From contig CANRCI010000004.1 in NCBI GenBank assembly GCA_947629075.1, positions 1-32,966 on the forward strand: a DNA stretch of 32,966 nt, read 5' to 3'. The notes below the pieces were generated by a model that had not been told where the DNA came from, made no database searches, and saw nothing but the letters and a program-made list of their open reading frames with translations. Position numbers and translations under genes: made by a program. Source of the DNA: an uncultured Bacilli bacterium (lineage in GTDB: Bacteria; Bacillota_I; Bacilli_A; RF39; UBA660). Positions 8,117 through 15,790 of this stretch are shown one piece after another. Numbering within the stretch: position 1 is the first letter of the stretch; each line of letters opens with the position of its first letter.

Positions 8117-8145
8117 ATTTTAATATATAAGATAGGGATTGTCAA
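8117..8145 (-). promoter_or_regulatory. Sigma-A promoter of the TasA-like gene
   Basis: A perfect TTGACA -35 (8140-8145) is 17 bases from a TAAAAT -10 (8117-8122) on the minus strand, about 25 bases before the start codon. This points to vegetative, not forespore-only, expression. Confidence 0.75.
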
Positions 8146-8162
8146 ACTCGTATTAATTTTTT

Positions 8163-8423
8163 TTAATTGGATTTTGTTTGATCTTCAACATACTTATTTA
8201 AATCTTTAGGAACTTTATCATTTACTACTGCTTCAACTATTTTTTTCTTCTTTTCCTCTGATACTTCTTTACCAGTCAAAGTACTGATTTCACCGATTAA
8301 ATCACGGATAACTTTTTCATCTTTCATATCAGAATTTTGAATTTTCGAAGCTAGAGACATAATCGTATTTTTATCAACTTTAGTCTTATTCTCTACTTTT
8401 TTAAAGAAAGAATCTCCAAACAT
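8163..8423 (-). CDS. spoVIF: Stage VI sporulation protein F family
   Basis: In Bacillus SpoVIF supports late spore-coat assembly. The 86-aa protein starts MFGDSFFKKVENKTKVDKNT and continues with IMSLASKIQNSDMKDEKVIR and a basic region KKKKIVEAVV, matching the small SpoVIF family (pattern FFKxxExKTxV ... LAxxxQNxxxKDExxxR) over its whole length. The ATG at 8423 follows AGGAGG by six bases. It lies between der and the spoIVA block; as I recall, a SpoVIF-family gene sits in this interval in the Bacillus cereus group too. A paralogue of the family is possible. A sigma-K-like promoter is listed separately. Confidence 0.82.
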   Translation of the reverse strand: MFGDSFFKKVENKTKVDKNTIMSLASKIQNSDMKDEKVIRDLIGEISTLTGKEVSEEKKKKIVEAVVNDKVPKDLNKYVEDQTKSN

Positions 8424-8439
8424 AAAAAACCTCCTACAT

Positions 8440-8466
8440 AATTATATGTAAGAGATCTCTTTTAGT
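8440..8466 (-). promoter_or_regulatory. Candidate sigma-K-type promoter of spoVIF
   Basis: On the minus strand AC (8465-8466) is followed after 16 bases by CATATAATT (8440-8448). The sigma-K pattern is AC, 16-17 bases, CATAnnnTA, so the last base differs. It would leave a leader of only about 15 bases. The inference also leans on the known late mother-cell timing of the family. Confidence 0.3.
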
Positions 8467-8469
8467 TCA

Positions 8470-9771
8470 TTATTCATTCCTATTTTTAAACTGAATGACA
8501 ATTGGAGTTCCTTCTAACTCAAAATTTTCACGTATTTTATTTTCTAAATATCTTTCATATGAGAAATGAACAAGCCCTTTATTATTTACATGGAAAGTAA
8601 ATTTCGGTGGCTTCACTCCCGATTGATTGACATAATATATTTTTAATCTGCGTCCCTTATATGAAGGTGGAATATTTAAAAGATAAGCATCATTTATTAC
8701 CTCGTTTAAAGCACTAGTTTGGATTCTTCTCTCGATGTTTTCACTAACTTTAACTATCTCAGGCATAATTAGATGAACATTCTTTTTAGTAAGAGCACTA
8801 CAAAAGATAACTGGAACATAACTTAAAAACTGAAATTCAGCACGAATTAGTTTTAAATATTCTTTAATACTTTTATCTTTAACCGTATCCCATTTATTGA
8901 CGACGATAATTAAACCTTTTCCTTTTTCTAAGACGTAACCTGCAATGTGTTTATCATGTTCAATTATTCCTTCTTCAGCATTGATTACTAGAAGACATAT
9001 ATCACTTCTGTCAATAGCACGCATACTTCTCAATAAACTGTATTTTTCGATTGATTCATAAATTTTTCCTTTTTTTCTAATACCAGCGGTATCGATAACG
9101 ACAAATTCCTCTTTATTAAAAGTAAGGGTGGTATCAACCGCATCACGAGTAGTACCAGCGATATTACTAACGATTACTCTATCTTCATTTAAAAGAGCAT
9201 TTATTAGACTACTCTTACCTACGTTTGGTCGTCCGACCACTGAAAATTTTAAACGGTTATCATCCTTAAATTCTTTCTTATCAAAGTTTTTGACAATCGC
9301 ATCTAAAAGATCGACTATACCACTACCATGTTCACCACTTATAGGAATGATCTCTTCAAATCCCAATTCATAAAAATCATATTTGTGGTGCTCGTATTTA
9401 CTACTATCGGTTTTATTAACAGCAACGATTACTTTTTTCTTACTCTTTCTTAACATATCTCTTACTAGATAGTCATTGCTATTAAGCCCTTCTTTACCAT
9501 CGACTACAAAGACAACTACATCACTTTCATCAATGGCAATCTCAGCTTGAACTTTAATAATATCGTTAAAGTGTTCACCCGATGCATCTATTCCACCAGT
9601 ATCAATTAGGTTGAAATGATAATCGCCAAAATGGACTTCACTATAAATTCGATCACGCGTAACTCCCGGTGTATCTTCAATAATCGATATTTTCTTTCCA
9701 ACTAATTTATTGAAAATAGTACTTTTTCCAACATTAGGAGATCCTACTAAACTGACAGTTGGCAACTTCAT
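8470..9771 (-). CDS. der: Ribosome-assembly GTPase Der (EngA)
   Basis: Der has two tandem GTPase domains and acts in maturation of the 50S ribosomal subunit. Domain 1 begins at the N-terminus with GSPNVGKSTIFN and DTPGVTRDR. Domain 2 has GRPNVGKSSLINALL, AGTTRDAVDT, DTAGIRKKGK and NKWD. The C-terminal KH-like domain ends with IRENFELEGTPIVIQFKNR. The protein is 433 aa, normal for the family. I start it at the ATG at 9771, which follows GAGGTG; a GTG three codons earlier overlaps that site. The der-spoVIF-spoIVA-HU order recalls Bacillus, but the gpsA gene usual there is absent. Confidence 0.96.
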   Translation of the reverse strand: MKLPTVSLVGSPNVGKSTIFNKLVGKKISIIEDTPGVTRDRIYSEVHFGDYHFNLIDTGGIDASGEHFNDIIKVQAEIAIDESDVVVFVVDGKEGLNSNDYLVRDMLRKSKKKVIVAVNKTDSSKYEHHKYDFYELGFEEIIPISGEHGSGIVDLLDAIVKNFDKKEFKDDNRLKFSVVGRPNVGKSSLINALLNEDRVIVSNIAGTTRDAVDTTLTFNKEEFVVIDTAGIRKKGKIYESIEKYSLLRSMRAIDRSDICLLVINAEEGIIEHDKHIAGYVLEKGKGLIIVVNKWDTVKDKSIKEYLKLIRAEFQFLSYVPVIFCSALTKKNVHLIMPEIVKVSENIERRIQTSALNEVINDAYLLNIPPSYKGRRLKIYYVNQSGVKPPKFTFHVNNKGLVHFSYERYLENKIRENFELEGTPIVIQFKNRNE

Positions 9772-9790
9772 TTCACTCACCTCTTTTACT

Positions 9791-9820
9791 ATTATAACAA
9801 ATTATTTATTACCTAAACAA
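9791..9820 (-). promoter_or_regulatory. Promoter of der
   Basis: TTGTTT (9815-9820), an 18-base spacer and TATAAT (9791-9796) with an extended TG motif, on the minus strand, 19 bases before the der start codon. Confidence 0.6.
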
Positions 9821-9856
9821 TTACTTGTTGTATTCTACACCTTCTTTTTACACTTG

Positions 9857-10303
9857 TCAATTAACTTTATCGCAGTCGACATCACGATAGATAACCTTAG
9901 CATATTCGATTAATTTTAAAATGTCATAACTGTTCAAATTACTAGTTTTGATATAAATATTATCATCGTTAATGTATAAATTGTAATTATCGATAAACTC
10001 TAAATCTTTAAACTGTAAATAAAAATCTTTGATATCAATCGAAATCTTTAAATCGATCGAACTGGATAGATTACCGTAATCATCTAATTGAACAAGTTCT
10101 ATAAACATACCAATTTTTTCATCGTAATAGATATCGACTTGATAATATCCTGCTAAAGTTATTTTATATATCTTCATGATTTTAACAAACAATTTTTTTA
10201 AGAAAGTTCTAATACTCTTTTCATCTAAAATATCAAAATCATCTATTAATAAATTATTCAAAAATATTAAATATTTATTTTCTTCTAACTCTTCTAACTT
10301 CAC
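9857..10303 (-). CDS. Hypothetical protein, acidic, about 148 aa
   Basis: I do not recognise this protein. It is soluble, with no signal or membrane segment, and rich in Asp, Ile, Leu and Tyr. It begins KLEELEENKYLIFLNN and alternates short helices and strands (for example LAGYYQVDIYYDEKIGMFIE). Three in-frame GTG codons (10312, 10309, 10303) can start it and no ATG is available; the third has AGGTGG five bases upstream and is preferred. It stands alone between the ysxC terminator and the der promoter on the same strand. A base-pair-rich AT leader before it (10313-10334) may hold its promoter, but I could not define one. Confidence 0.7.
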   Translation of the reverse strand: MKLEELEENKYLIFLNNLLIDDFDILDEKSIRTFLKKLFVKIMKIYKITLAGYYQVDIYYDEKIGMFIELVQLDDYGNLSSSIDLKISIDIKDFYLQFKDLEFIDNYNLYINDDNIYIKTSNLNSYDILKLIEYAKVIYRDVDCDKVN

Positions 10304-10334
10304 TTTCACCACCTATGGTATAGTATGTCGTTGA

Positions 10335-10360
10335 AATAAAAAAAGAGACTAAATAGTCTC
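10335..10360 (-). terminator. Terminator of the ackA-nrnA-ysxC operon
   Basis: A perfect 7-bp stem (10345-10351 with 10354-10360, 2-nt loop as drawn) runs into seven U residues on the minus strand. It includes the ysxC stop codon. Confidence 0.8.
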
Positions 10361-10942
10361 AATAGTTAAACTGTCTATTTTCTTTAGTATTTCTTCACGT
10401 CCAAGCTTTGTAATACTTGAAAATAGTATGATATCATCTTGTACTACTATATCTAGAGTATCTTTGATCATTTTTAGATTTTTATCTTTTTTACTAGCTC
10501 CAACTTTATCAGCTTTAGTTGCAACGATTGTAACTGGGATGTTGTAGTATTTTAGAAAGTTATACATCAAAAGATCATCTTCAGTTGGCTTATGTCTAAA
10601 ATCGATTAAAAGAAAGACTCTCTTTAATTCTTCTCTTTTAGATAGATATTCTTCAATCATCATTCCGAATTTTCGTTGTTGATCTTTATTAACTGAAGCA
10701 TAACCATAACCAGGTACATCAACTAAATAGAACTCTTCGTTTACTAAATAGAAATTAATCGTTTGCGTTTTACCAGGTCGTGAAGAAGTTCTAGCGATAT
10801 TTTTTCTGTTGACAAGTGAATTTATAAAACTACTCTTTCCAACATTACTTCTTCCTATCATCATGAATTCTGGTAAGTCATTAGTTGGGTATTGACTGCG
10901 ACGAACAGCCATGATATCTAAATCGACACTATTAATTTTCAT
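10349..10942 (-). CDS. ysxC: Ribosome-assembly GTPase YsxC/EngB
   Basis: This is a small essential GTPase of the EngB family that acts late in 50S subunit assembly. The 197-aa protein has G1 GRSNVGKSSFINSLV (about 30), the switch region RTSSRPGKTQTINFY, G3 DVPGYGYA, and G4 ATKADKV, with the family-typical LLIDFRHKPTEDD. The ATG at 10942 overlaps the stop codon of nrnA by one base and follows AGGTGA, so the two are translationally coupled. Confidence 0.96.
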   Translation of the reverse strand: MKINSVDLDIMAVRRSQYPTNDLPEFMMIGRSNVGKSSFINSLVNRKNIARTSSRPGKTQTINFYLVNEEFYLVDVPGYGYASVNKDQQRKFGMMIEEYLSKREELKRVFLLIDFRHKPTEDDLLMYNFLKYYNIPVTIVATKADKVGASKKDKNLKMIKDTLDIVVQDDIILFSSITKLGREEILKKIDSLTIETI

Positions 10943-11889
10943 TATCTCACCTCATCTTTTTGATAATCGCGACAGGCCTTCTCTAAATCTTTAATCAGTG
11001 CTTCTACCTCTTCCATCGTTTTTACTCTAGCACCACTGGCAAATTGATGGCCACCACCATTATATTTTTCTGCTATTTTATTGATAATTGGACCACGTGA
11101 ACGAATGTTGAATTTGTATAATTTATTTTTAACATCTTCAGAAATAGTAGTCCAAACGATAACTTCATCAATATTATTAAAGTTATTGACCATATTACCA
11201 GCTGATCCGACATCAACTTTAAATTCTTGTAAAATTTTATCGGTAAGTATTATCGAAGCACAACCATATTTTGTCACTTTCATATTTTGAGCTATATAAC
11301 CCTGGAGTCTTATTTCTGAAAGTGGTCTAGCATAGAGATTGCTATATAGTGGTGTTGTATCAAACTCATATTTTTTTAACAATTCACTTATTAATTTATG
11401 AGTCTTATAACTAGTTGAATATAAGAAGCGATTGGAATCAGAAACGATTCCTAAGAACAACGTTTTAGCGATTTCATCATCCATTAATAAATCAGTATGA
11501 TTTATAAGTTCTAAAACTATCTCTGAAGCACTTGAGGCATTGCTATCGATCAATTCAATATCACAGAATTTCTCGATAAAGGGATGATGATCGATCTTTA
11601 TTTTATAAGAGAATTCATCAATATTACGATAATCTACTCGTCGGCGATCCGGAGTGTCAGTAACTATCAATAGAGCATCATCCAACTCTTCCAGTTTATC
11701 TAATTTAGGAAAATAGGAAAACCTAGTCGATGTTGCTCCAACAGCTAAAACCTTCTTTTTAGGAAAGGTCTTACGGATAGAATCGCGAAGTCCAATTTGA
11801 CTGCCTAAAGCATCGGGATCTGCACCGATATGTCGAACTATGACGATGTTATCGTATTTTTTTATTTGTTCAAAAATCTCTTTATACAT
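10942..11889 (-). CDS. nrnA: DHH-family nanoRNase / pAp phosphatase (NrnA-like)
   Basis: NrnA degrades very short RNA oligonucleotides and dephosphorylates pAp. The 315-aa protein has the N-terminal DHH domain (RHIGADPDALGSQIGL, VTDTPDRRR, KIDHHPF) and the C-terminal DHHA1 domain with NIRSRGP and GGGHQFASGARV, the ligand-binding motif. Length agrees with NrnA/YtqI. The ATG at 11889 follows GGAAG. It is the middle gene of ackA-nrnA-ysxC, 14 bases after ackA. NrnA fits better than RecJ or GdpP because no extra domains are present. Confidence 0.9.
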   Translation of the reverse strand: MYKEIFEQIKKYDNIVIVRHIGADPDALGSQIGLRDSIRKTFPKKKVLAVGATSTRFSYFPKLDKLEELDDALLIVTDTPDRRRVDYRNIDEFSYKIKIDHHPFIEKFCDIELIDSNASSASEIVLELINHTDLLMDDEIAKTLFLGIVSDSNRFLYSTSYKTHKLISELLKKYEFDTTPLYSNLYARPLSEIRLQGYIAQNMKVTKYGCASIILTDKILQEFKVDVGSAGNMVNNFNNIDEVIVWTTISEDVKNKLYKFNIRSRGPIINKIAEKYNGGGHQFASGARVKTMEEVEALIKDLEKACRDYQKDEVR

Positions 11890-11903
11890 TTATATCTTCC
11901 TAT

Positions 11904-13082
11904 CTATTTTATTAATTCAACTGTATCCATAGCAATCATTAATTCTTCATCAGTTGGAATAACCCAACATTCAATTTTGGAATCTTTACTAGAAATTTTC
12001 TTTTCTTCACGATTAGTGTTATTAGCTTCAATATCAGCAATAACTCCAAGAGCAGCTAAACTTTCCATAATCTTTAATCTAATTAAATTATTGTTTTCCC
12101 CAATTCCTGCTGCAAAAGCGATGACATCACATCCACCTAATTCGACATAATATTGAGCAATATACTTAACGACACTCTTGACGAACATATCTACTGCCAA
12201 ACTACATTTCTCATTACCATCGGCCATTGCTTCTAAAACATCTCTCGTATCATTACTTATCTCACTGATACCTAAGAATCCTGACTTTTTATTTAAGTCG
12301 TCAATTACTTCACCAGCACTCTTACCATATTTCTCCATTACATATGGTATGATTGAAGGATCGATATCACCACTACGCGATCCCATCATAATACCAGCAA
12401 GTGGTGTAAATCCCATCGATGTATCAATACATTTACCATCTTTAATCGCCGTAACACTACCACCATTACCTAAATGACAAGAAATGATTCGTAAATTATC
12501 TTTTTCTTTTATCTCACTTATTCTTTTAGCTATGTAACAATGACTAGTTCCGTGGAAACCATACTTTCTAACATTGTATTCTTCATACCACTTAATAGGT
12601 ACTGGATAAAGATAATCTTTCTTCTCCATCGTCTGATGAAAGGCTGTATCAAAAACAGCAACCATTGGTGTGTTGGGAAGTGCTTCTTTAAAAGCTTTAA
12701 TCCCCAAAACGTTAGCTGGATTGTGAAGTGGTGCTAAATCAGAAAATTTAATGATATCTTCTAGCACTTTATCAGTAATCACAACCGATTTACTATAGAC
12801 ATCAGAACCGTGAACAACACGATGACCAATTCCATCGATCTCTTCTAGTGAAGTAATTATCTTTAATTCCGTTATCTTTTCCATAAGAATCTTAACGGCA
12901 CTATAGTGATCAGTTAATTCTTCTTCTTGTCTTATTTTAAAATCTTTATTTTTTAAAGTGTAATTTGAACCCTCTATCCCGATACGTTCAAATACACCGG
13001 AAAGTAACACTTCTTTATTATCCATATCGATAAGTGAAAACTTTAATGAACTGCTTCCGGCATTAATCGCCATTATTTTCAT
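11904..13082 (-). CDS. ackA: Acetate kinase
   Basis: AckA interconverts acetyl phosphate and acetate with ATP/ADP, giving ATP during fermentation. The 392-aa protein has the family start MKIMAINAGSSSLKFSLIDM, HRVVHGSD, VFDTAFHQTM, KYGFHGTSHCYIAKR, SCHLGNGGS and the GIGEN motif near the C-terminus, all at normal spacing. The ATG at 13082 follows GAGGG. No phosphotransacetylase gene is adjacent. It leads the operon with nrnA and ysxC. Confidence 0.96.
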   Translation of the reverse strand: MKIMAINAGSSSLKFSLIDMDNKEVLLSGVFERIGIEGSNYTLKNKDFKIRQEEELTDHYSAVKILMEKITELKIITSLEEIDGIGHRVVHGSDVYSKSVVITDKVLEDIIKFSDLAPLHNPANVLGIKAFKEALPNTPMVAVFDTAFHQTMEKKDYLYPVPIKWYEEYNVRKYGFHGTSHCYIAKRISEIKEKDNLRIISCHLGNGGSVTAIKDGKCIDTSMGFTPLAGIMMGSRSGDIDPSIIPYVMEKYGKSAGEVIDDLNKKSGFLGISEISNDTRDVLEAMADGNEKCSLAVDMFVKSVVKYIAQYYVELGGCDVIAFAAGIGENNNLIRLKIMESLAALGVIADIEANNTNREEKKISSKDSKIECWVIPTDEELMIAMDTVELIK

Positions 13083-13106
13083 AATATCCCTCTTTCTATC
13101 AAAGAT

Positions 13107-13134
13107 ATTATACTATATATTTAGCCAAATTCAA
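13107..13134 (-). promoter_or_regulatory. Sigma-A promoter of ackA-nrnA-ysxC
   Basis: TTGAAT (13129-13134), a 16-base spacer and TATAAT (13107-13112) on the minus strand. A perfect TTGACA (13141-13146) lies just upstream but is badly spaced for this -10. Confidence 0.65.
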
Positions 13135-13150
13135 AGTTTTTGTCAAAGTA

Positions 13151-13180
13151 AAAAATTAGTAGATAACTCTACTAATTTTT
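13151..13180 (-). terminator. Terminator of the SASP gene
   Basis: A 12-bp perfect stem (13151-13162 with 13169-13180, 6-nt loop) ends in a U-rich arm on the minus strand, 16 bases after the SASP stop codon. Confidence 0.8.
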
Positions 13181-13195
13181 ATATCAAAACTTTAA

Positions 13196-13408
13196 TTACT
13201 TATTGTAGTTGTAAGAACCACCTAATTGATTCATTCCGTTTTGAACTAAACGTCTAGTGATTTCACCACCAACACGTCCATTAGCACGGCTAGTTGCATC
13301 TGGTCCTAAATTAACACCAAATTCATTAGCTATTTCATATTTCATTTTATCGATAGCTTGTTTAGCACCAGGAACGTGCATTTTCATTGAATCTTTACTG
13401 TTGTTCAT
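13196..13408 (-). CDS. Alpha/beta-type small acid-soluble spore protein
   Basis: This class of protein coats forespore DNA and protects it from UV and heat, and is degraded at germination. The 70-aa protein has the germination protease site EIA-N-EF (about 25-30) followed by GVNLGPDATSRANGRVGGEI and TRRLV, the conserved core of the family. The start at 13408 is eight bases after AGGAGG; a GTG three codons earlier lies inside that site. It is a single-gene transcript with its own terminator. Forespore expression under sigma-G is expected from the family. Confidence 0.95.
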   Translation of the reverse strand: MNNSKDSMKMHVPGAKQAIDKMKYEIANEFGVNLGPDATSRANGRVGGEITRRLVQNGMNQLGGSYNYNK

Positions 13409-13426
13409 AGTTTTCACCTCCTACAC

Positions 13427-13433
13427 TACTATG
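13427..13433 (-). promoter_or_regulatory. Candidate sigma-G -10 element of the SASP gene
   Basis: CATAGTA on the minus strand fits the sigma-G -10 pattern CATnnTA. I found no good -35 match at 17-18 bases, and the resulting leader would be very short. Confidence 0.3.
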
Positions 13434-13478
13434 GTGCGAAGATGAAGCTAAATAATACTTGGTAATTTATTCCTTTTT

Positions 13479-14666
13479 TTATAATAAATCAGAAAACTCT
13501 TCGTCTTTTTGATCATCGATAACCAAAGTTTGGTGCTCCAAAACGATTTTATTGATCATATCTTGCCAAGGAAAGTTCTCTTCAAATTTTTCACACATCG
13601 CAAGTGATGGATTAATCACTGGATGTTTAGGTACAAATATCGTACAACAATCCTCAAATGGTAAAATACTAGTTTCATAAGTATCAATCTTTTTAGCAAT
13701 ATCGATTATCTCTAATTTATCAAGACAAGCAACTGGTCTAATAACTGGCATATTGGTAACATTATTGATAACTGACATACTAGTCAACGTCTGACTAGCA
13801 ACTTGACCAATCGATTCACCATTGATAATTATGGGACATTTATTCTCTTTAGCTAATCTTTCAGTTATACGATACATCATACGACGCATAATAGTAATAC
13901 AATATTCTGGTTCAACATTTTTATAAATCGCTTCTTGCAAATCAGTAAAAGGAATGATGTGTAAATGTATTTTATCAGTGTATTTAGAAAGTTTTTTACT
14001 TAAAGTTATAACTTTTTCACGGGCTTCAATACTAGTATGTGGAATTGCTTCAAAATAAATACAATCAATTTTTACGCCACGTTTCAAAGTTAGATATGCC
14101 GCTACTGGTGAATCGATACCACCACTGAGCATAACCATACCACGACCTAAAGTTCCATTGGGATATCCACCTAATCCCTTAAATGCATCAGTATAAATAA
14201 AAGTATACTTATGTCTTATTTCAACATTAAAAATTATCTCAGGATGATGGACATCAACTTTTATATCAGCAATGTTTTTTAAAATTATTCCCCCTAATTG
14301 TCTTGCAAATTCAATACTTTGGACGGGAAATGATTTATCACTACGCTTACACTCAACTTTGAAAGTTTTAAATTTTTCTCTTTTAGCTATTTCCAAAATT
14401 TCTTTTTTAATACCCTCTAAATCGGTATCTATTTTAGTTGCTACTAAATATTCGTGAATTCCAAAAATGTTATTTATTTTTTTTAATATTTGATCTAAAT
14501 CTTCTTCTTTAAACTCAATATACATACGTGAGTTATCTTTAGAGATATCAGTAGAAATATTGCCTAATTTATTTATGATGTTATGGTACAGTGTATTGAC
14601 GAAGAAACCACGATTACCTTTCTTGGTAGTAAGTTCTCCGTACTTAATCATTATAACTTTTTCCAT
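13479..14666 (-). CDS. thiI: tRNA 4-thiouridine synthetase ThiI
   Basis: ThiI adenylates U8 of tRNA and transfers sulfur to it, and can supply sulfur for thiamine. The 395-aa protein has an N-terminal ferredoxin-like and THUMP region (to about 165), the PP-loop VMLSGGIDSPVAAYLTLKRG, and the late FEDCCTIFVPKHP segment carrying the conserved catalytic cysteine. There is no rhodanese domain, as is usual in Firmicutes. The partner cysteine desulfurase seen beside thiI in Bacillus is not here. The ATG at 14666 matches the known N-terminus; an in-frame TTG at 14696 has no ribosome site. Confidence 0.94.
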   Translation of the reverse strand: MEKVIMIKYGELTTKKGNRGFFVNTLYHNIINKLGNISTDISKDNSRMYIEFKEEDLDQILKKINNIFGIHEYLVATKIDTDLEGIKKEILEIAKREKFKTFKVECKRSDKSFPVQSIEFARQLGGIILKNIADIKVDVHHPEIIFNVEIRHKYTFIYTDAFKGLGGYPNGTLGRGMVMLSGGIDSPVAAYLTLKRGVKIDCIYFEAIPHTSIEAREKVITLSKKLSKYTDKIHLHIIPFTDLQEAIYKNVEPEYCITIMRRMMYRITERLAKENKCPIIINGESIGQVASQTLTSMSVINNVTNMPVIRPVACLDKLEIIDIAKKIDTYETSILPFEDCCTIFVPKHPVINPSLAMCEKFEENFPWQDMINKIVLEHQTLVIDDQKDEEFSDLL

Positions 14667-14699
14667 AAATTCACTTCTTTCTAAAAATAATTCCAATTT

Positions 14700-14728
14700 A
14701 TGATATCAAAAAAGAAGAATAAGCACAA
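14700..14728 (-). promoter_or_regulatory. Candidate promoter of thiI
   Basis: TTGTGC (14723-14728), 17 bases, TATCAT (14700-14705) on the minus strand. The -35 falls in the loop of the repeated hairpin at 14714-14738. Confidence 0.4.
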
Positions 14729-14738
14729 GATACTTATT
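14714..14738. repeat. Left copy of a 25-bp hairpin repeat flanking the ABC cassette
   Basis: These 25 bases match 17711-17735 in the same orientation at 24 of 25 positions. Each copy folds into an AATAAG-type hairpin. On the minus strand this copy is followed by CTTC and six U residues, so it can also work as a terminator read towards thiI. Confidence 0.8.
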
Positions 14739-14758
14739 ACTTTTAAATTGTAGAACAC

Positions 14759-14773
14759 TGACTTAATAAGTCA
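14759..14773 (+). promoter_or_regulatory. Candidate operator for the XRE-ABC protein
   Basis: TGACTTAATAAGTCA is a perfect 15-bp palindrome around a central A. It directly abuts the -35 of the XRE-ABC promoter, the usual place for an operator bound by a dimeric XRE-type repressor. The pairing with this protein is inferred. Confidence 0.5.
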
Positions 14774-14801
14774 TTGTTTTTTTTGTTAGTTTTTATATAA
14801 T
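14774..14801 (+). promoter_or_regulatory. Promoter of the XRE-ABC/permease operon
   Basis: TTGTTT (14774-14779), 16 bases, TATAAT (14796-14801), giving a leader of about 13 bases before the start codon at 14821. Confidence 0.6.
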
Positions 14802-14820
14802 TTTCTTATGAGGTGAGATT

Positions 14821-15780
14821 ATGAATCAAGAGAAAATGGGCAAATTTATTGCGGAACTTCGTATGGAACAAGGTTATACCCAAAAGGAAATTGGTGATAA
14901 ATTAGGTATAACTGATAATTCTGTATCAAAATGGGAAAGAGGAATAAATGCACCTGATATATGTTATTTAAAAGAGTTGGCAGAGATTTTTCATGTTACT
15001 GTTCAAGAAATATTAAATGGTGAGAGAAATTTTAAGAAGAAAGAAATAGATAAAGAACATCACAGTAAAATTTTAGAAGTTAAGAATTTGTCTAAATCTT
15101 TTGGTAAGAGAAAAGTATTAAAAAATATTACATTTGATATTTATGAAGGAGACATCGTCGGTTTAATCGGACCTAATGGTGCTGGTAAAACAACGCTTAT
15201 TAAAACTATCTTAAGTCTTTATAAAAAAGATACTGGTAGTGTTAAAATATGTGGTTATGATAATAAAAAAGATTTAGAAAAGGCTCTTTCTAAAACGGGA
15301 TCAATTATTGAAAATCCTGATTTATATCAAAATATTAGTGGGAGAAAGAATCTAAAGATAACAGCTCTTATCAATGATATAAAAGATAAAGAATACATTG
15401 AGAAAATGATTAAATTTGTCAAACTTGAAGATCGTATTGACGATAAAGTAAAGAAGTATTCATTAGGTATGAAACAACGTTTAGGACTTGCAAATGCCCT
15501 TATCAAAAGACCAAAACTTTTAATATTAGATGAACCAACAAACGGTTTAGATCCCTTAGGAATAAAAGAATTAAGAGGCATTTTAAGAAAGATTTCCCGT
15601 GAAGAAAACATTAGTATTTTGATTAGTAGTCATATTTTATCGGAAGTTGAAAATATATGTGATCGTATTCTCATAATTGATGAAGGCAAAGTGAATAGTG
15701 AATTTGGCATTGAAGAAGTTAAATATAAAAATATCAGTTTAGAAGATGAATATTTTGCTAAAATGAAGAAGGATGAATAA
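14821..15780 (+). CDS. ABC transporter ATPase with N-terminal XRE DNA-binding domain
   Basis: This 319-aa protein fuses a transcription regulator to a transporter motor. Residues 6-65 form an XRE/Cro helix-turn-helix (MRMEQ-like start, YTQKEIGDKLGITDNSVSKW). After a charged linker (66-82), residues 84-315 are an ABC ATPase of the BcrA/drug-exporter type: Walker A GPNGAGKTT (117-125), signature SLGMKQR (214-220), Walker B LLILDEPTNGLDP (233-245) and switch His 271. The permease follows with overlapping reading frames. The ATG has AGGTGAG upstream. The fusion suggests that transporter state feeds back on its own transcription, probably through the palindrome just upstream; that is inference. 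Similar HTH-ABC fusions occur in Firmicutes as I recall. Substrate unknown; peptide antibiotics are a common one. Confidence 0.9.
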   Translation: MNQEKMGKFIAELRMEQGYTQKEIGDKLGITDNSVSKWERGINAPDICYLKELAEIFHVTVQEILNGERNFKKKEIDKEHHSKILEVKNLSKSFGKRKVLKNITFDIYEGDIVGLIGPNGAGKTTLIKTILSLYKKDTGSVKICGYDNKKDLEKALSKTGSIIENPDLYQNISGRKNLKITALINDIKDKEYIEKMIKFVKLEDRIDDKVKKYSLGMKQRLGLANALIKRPKLLILDEPTNGLDPLGIKELRGILRKISREENISILISSHILSEVENICDRILIIDEGKVNSEFGIEEVKYKNISLEDEYFAKMKKDE

Positions 15781-15790
15781 TAGGTGCATT

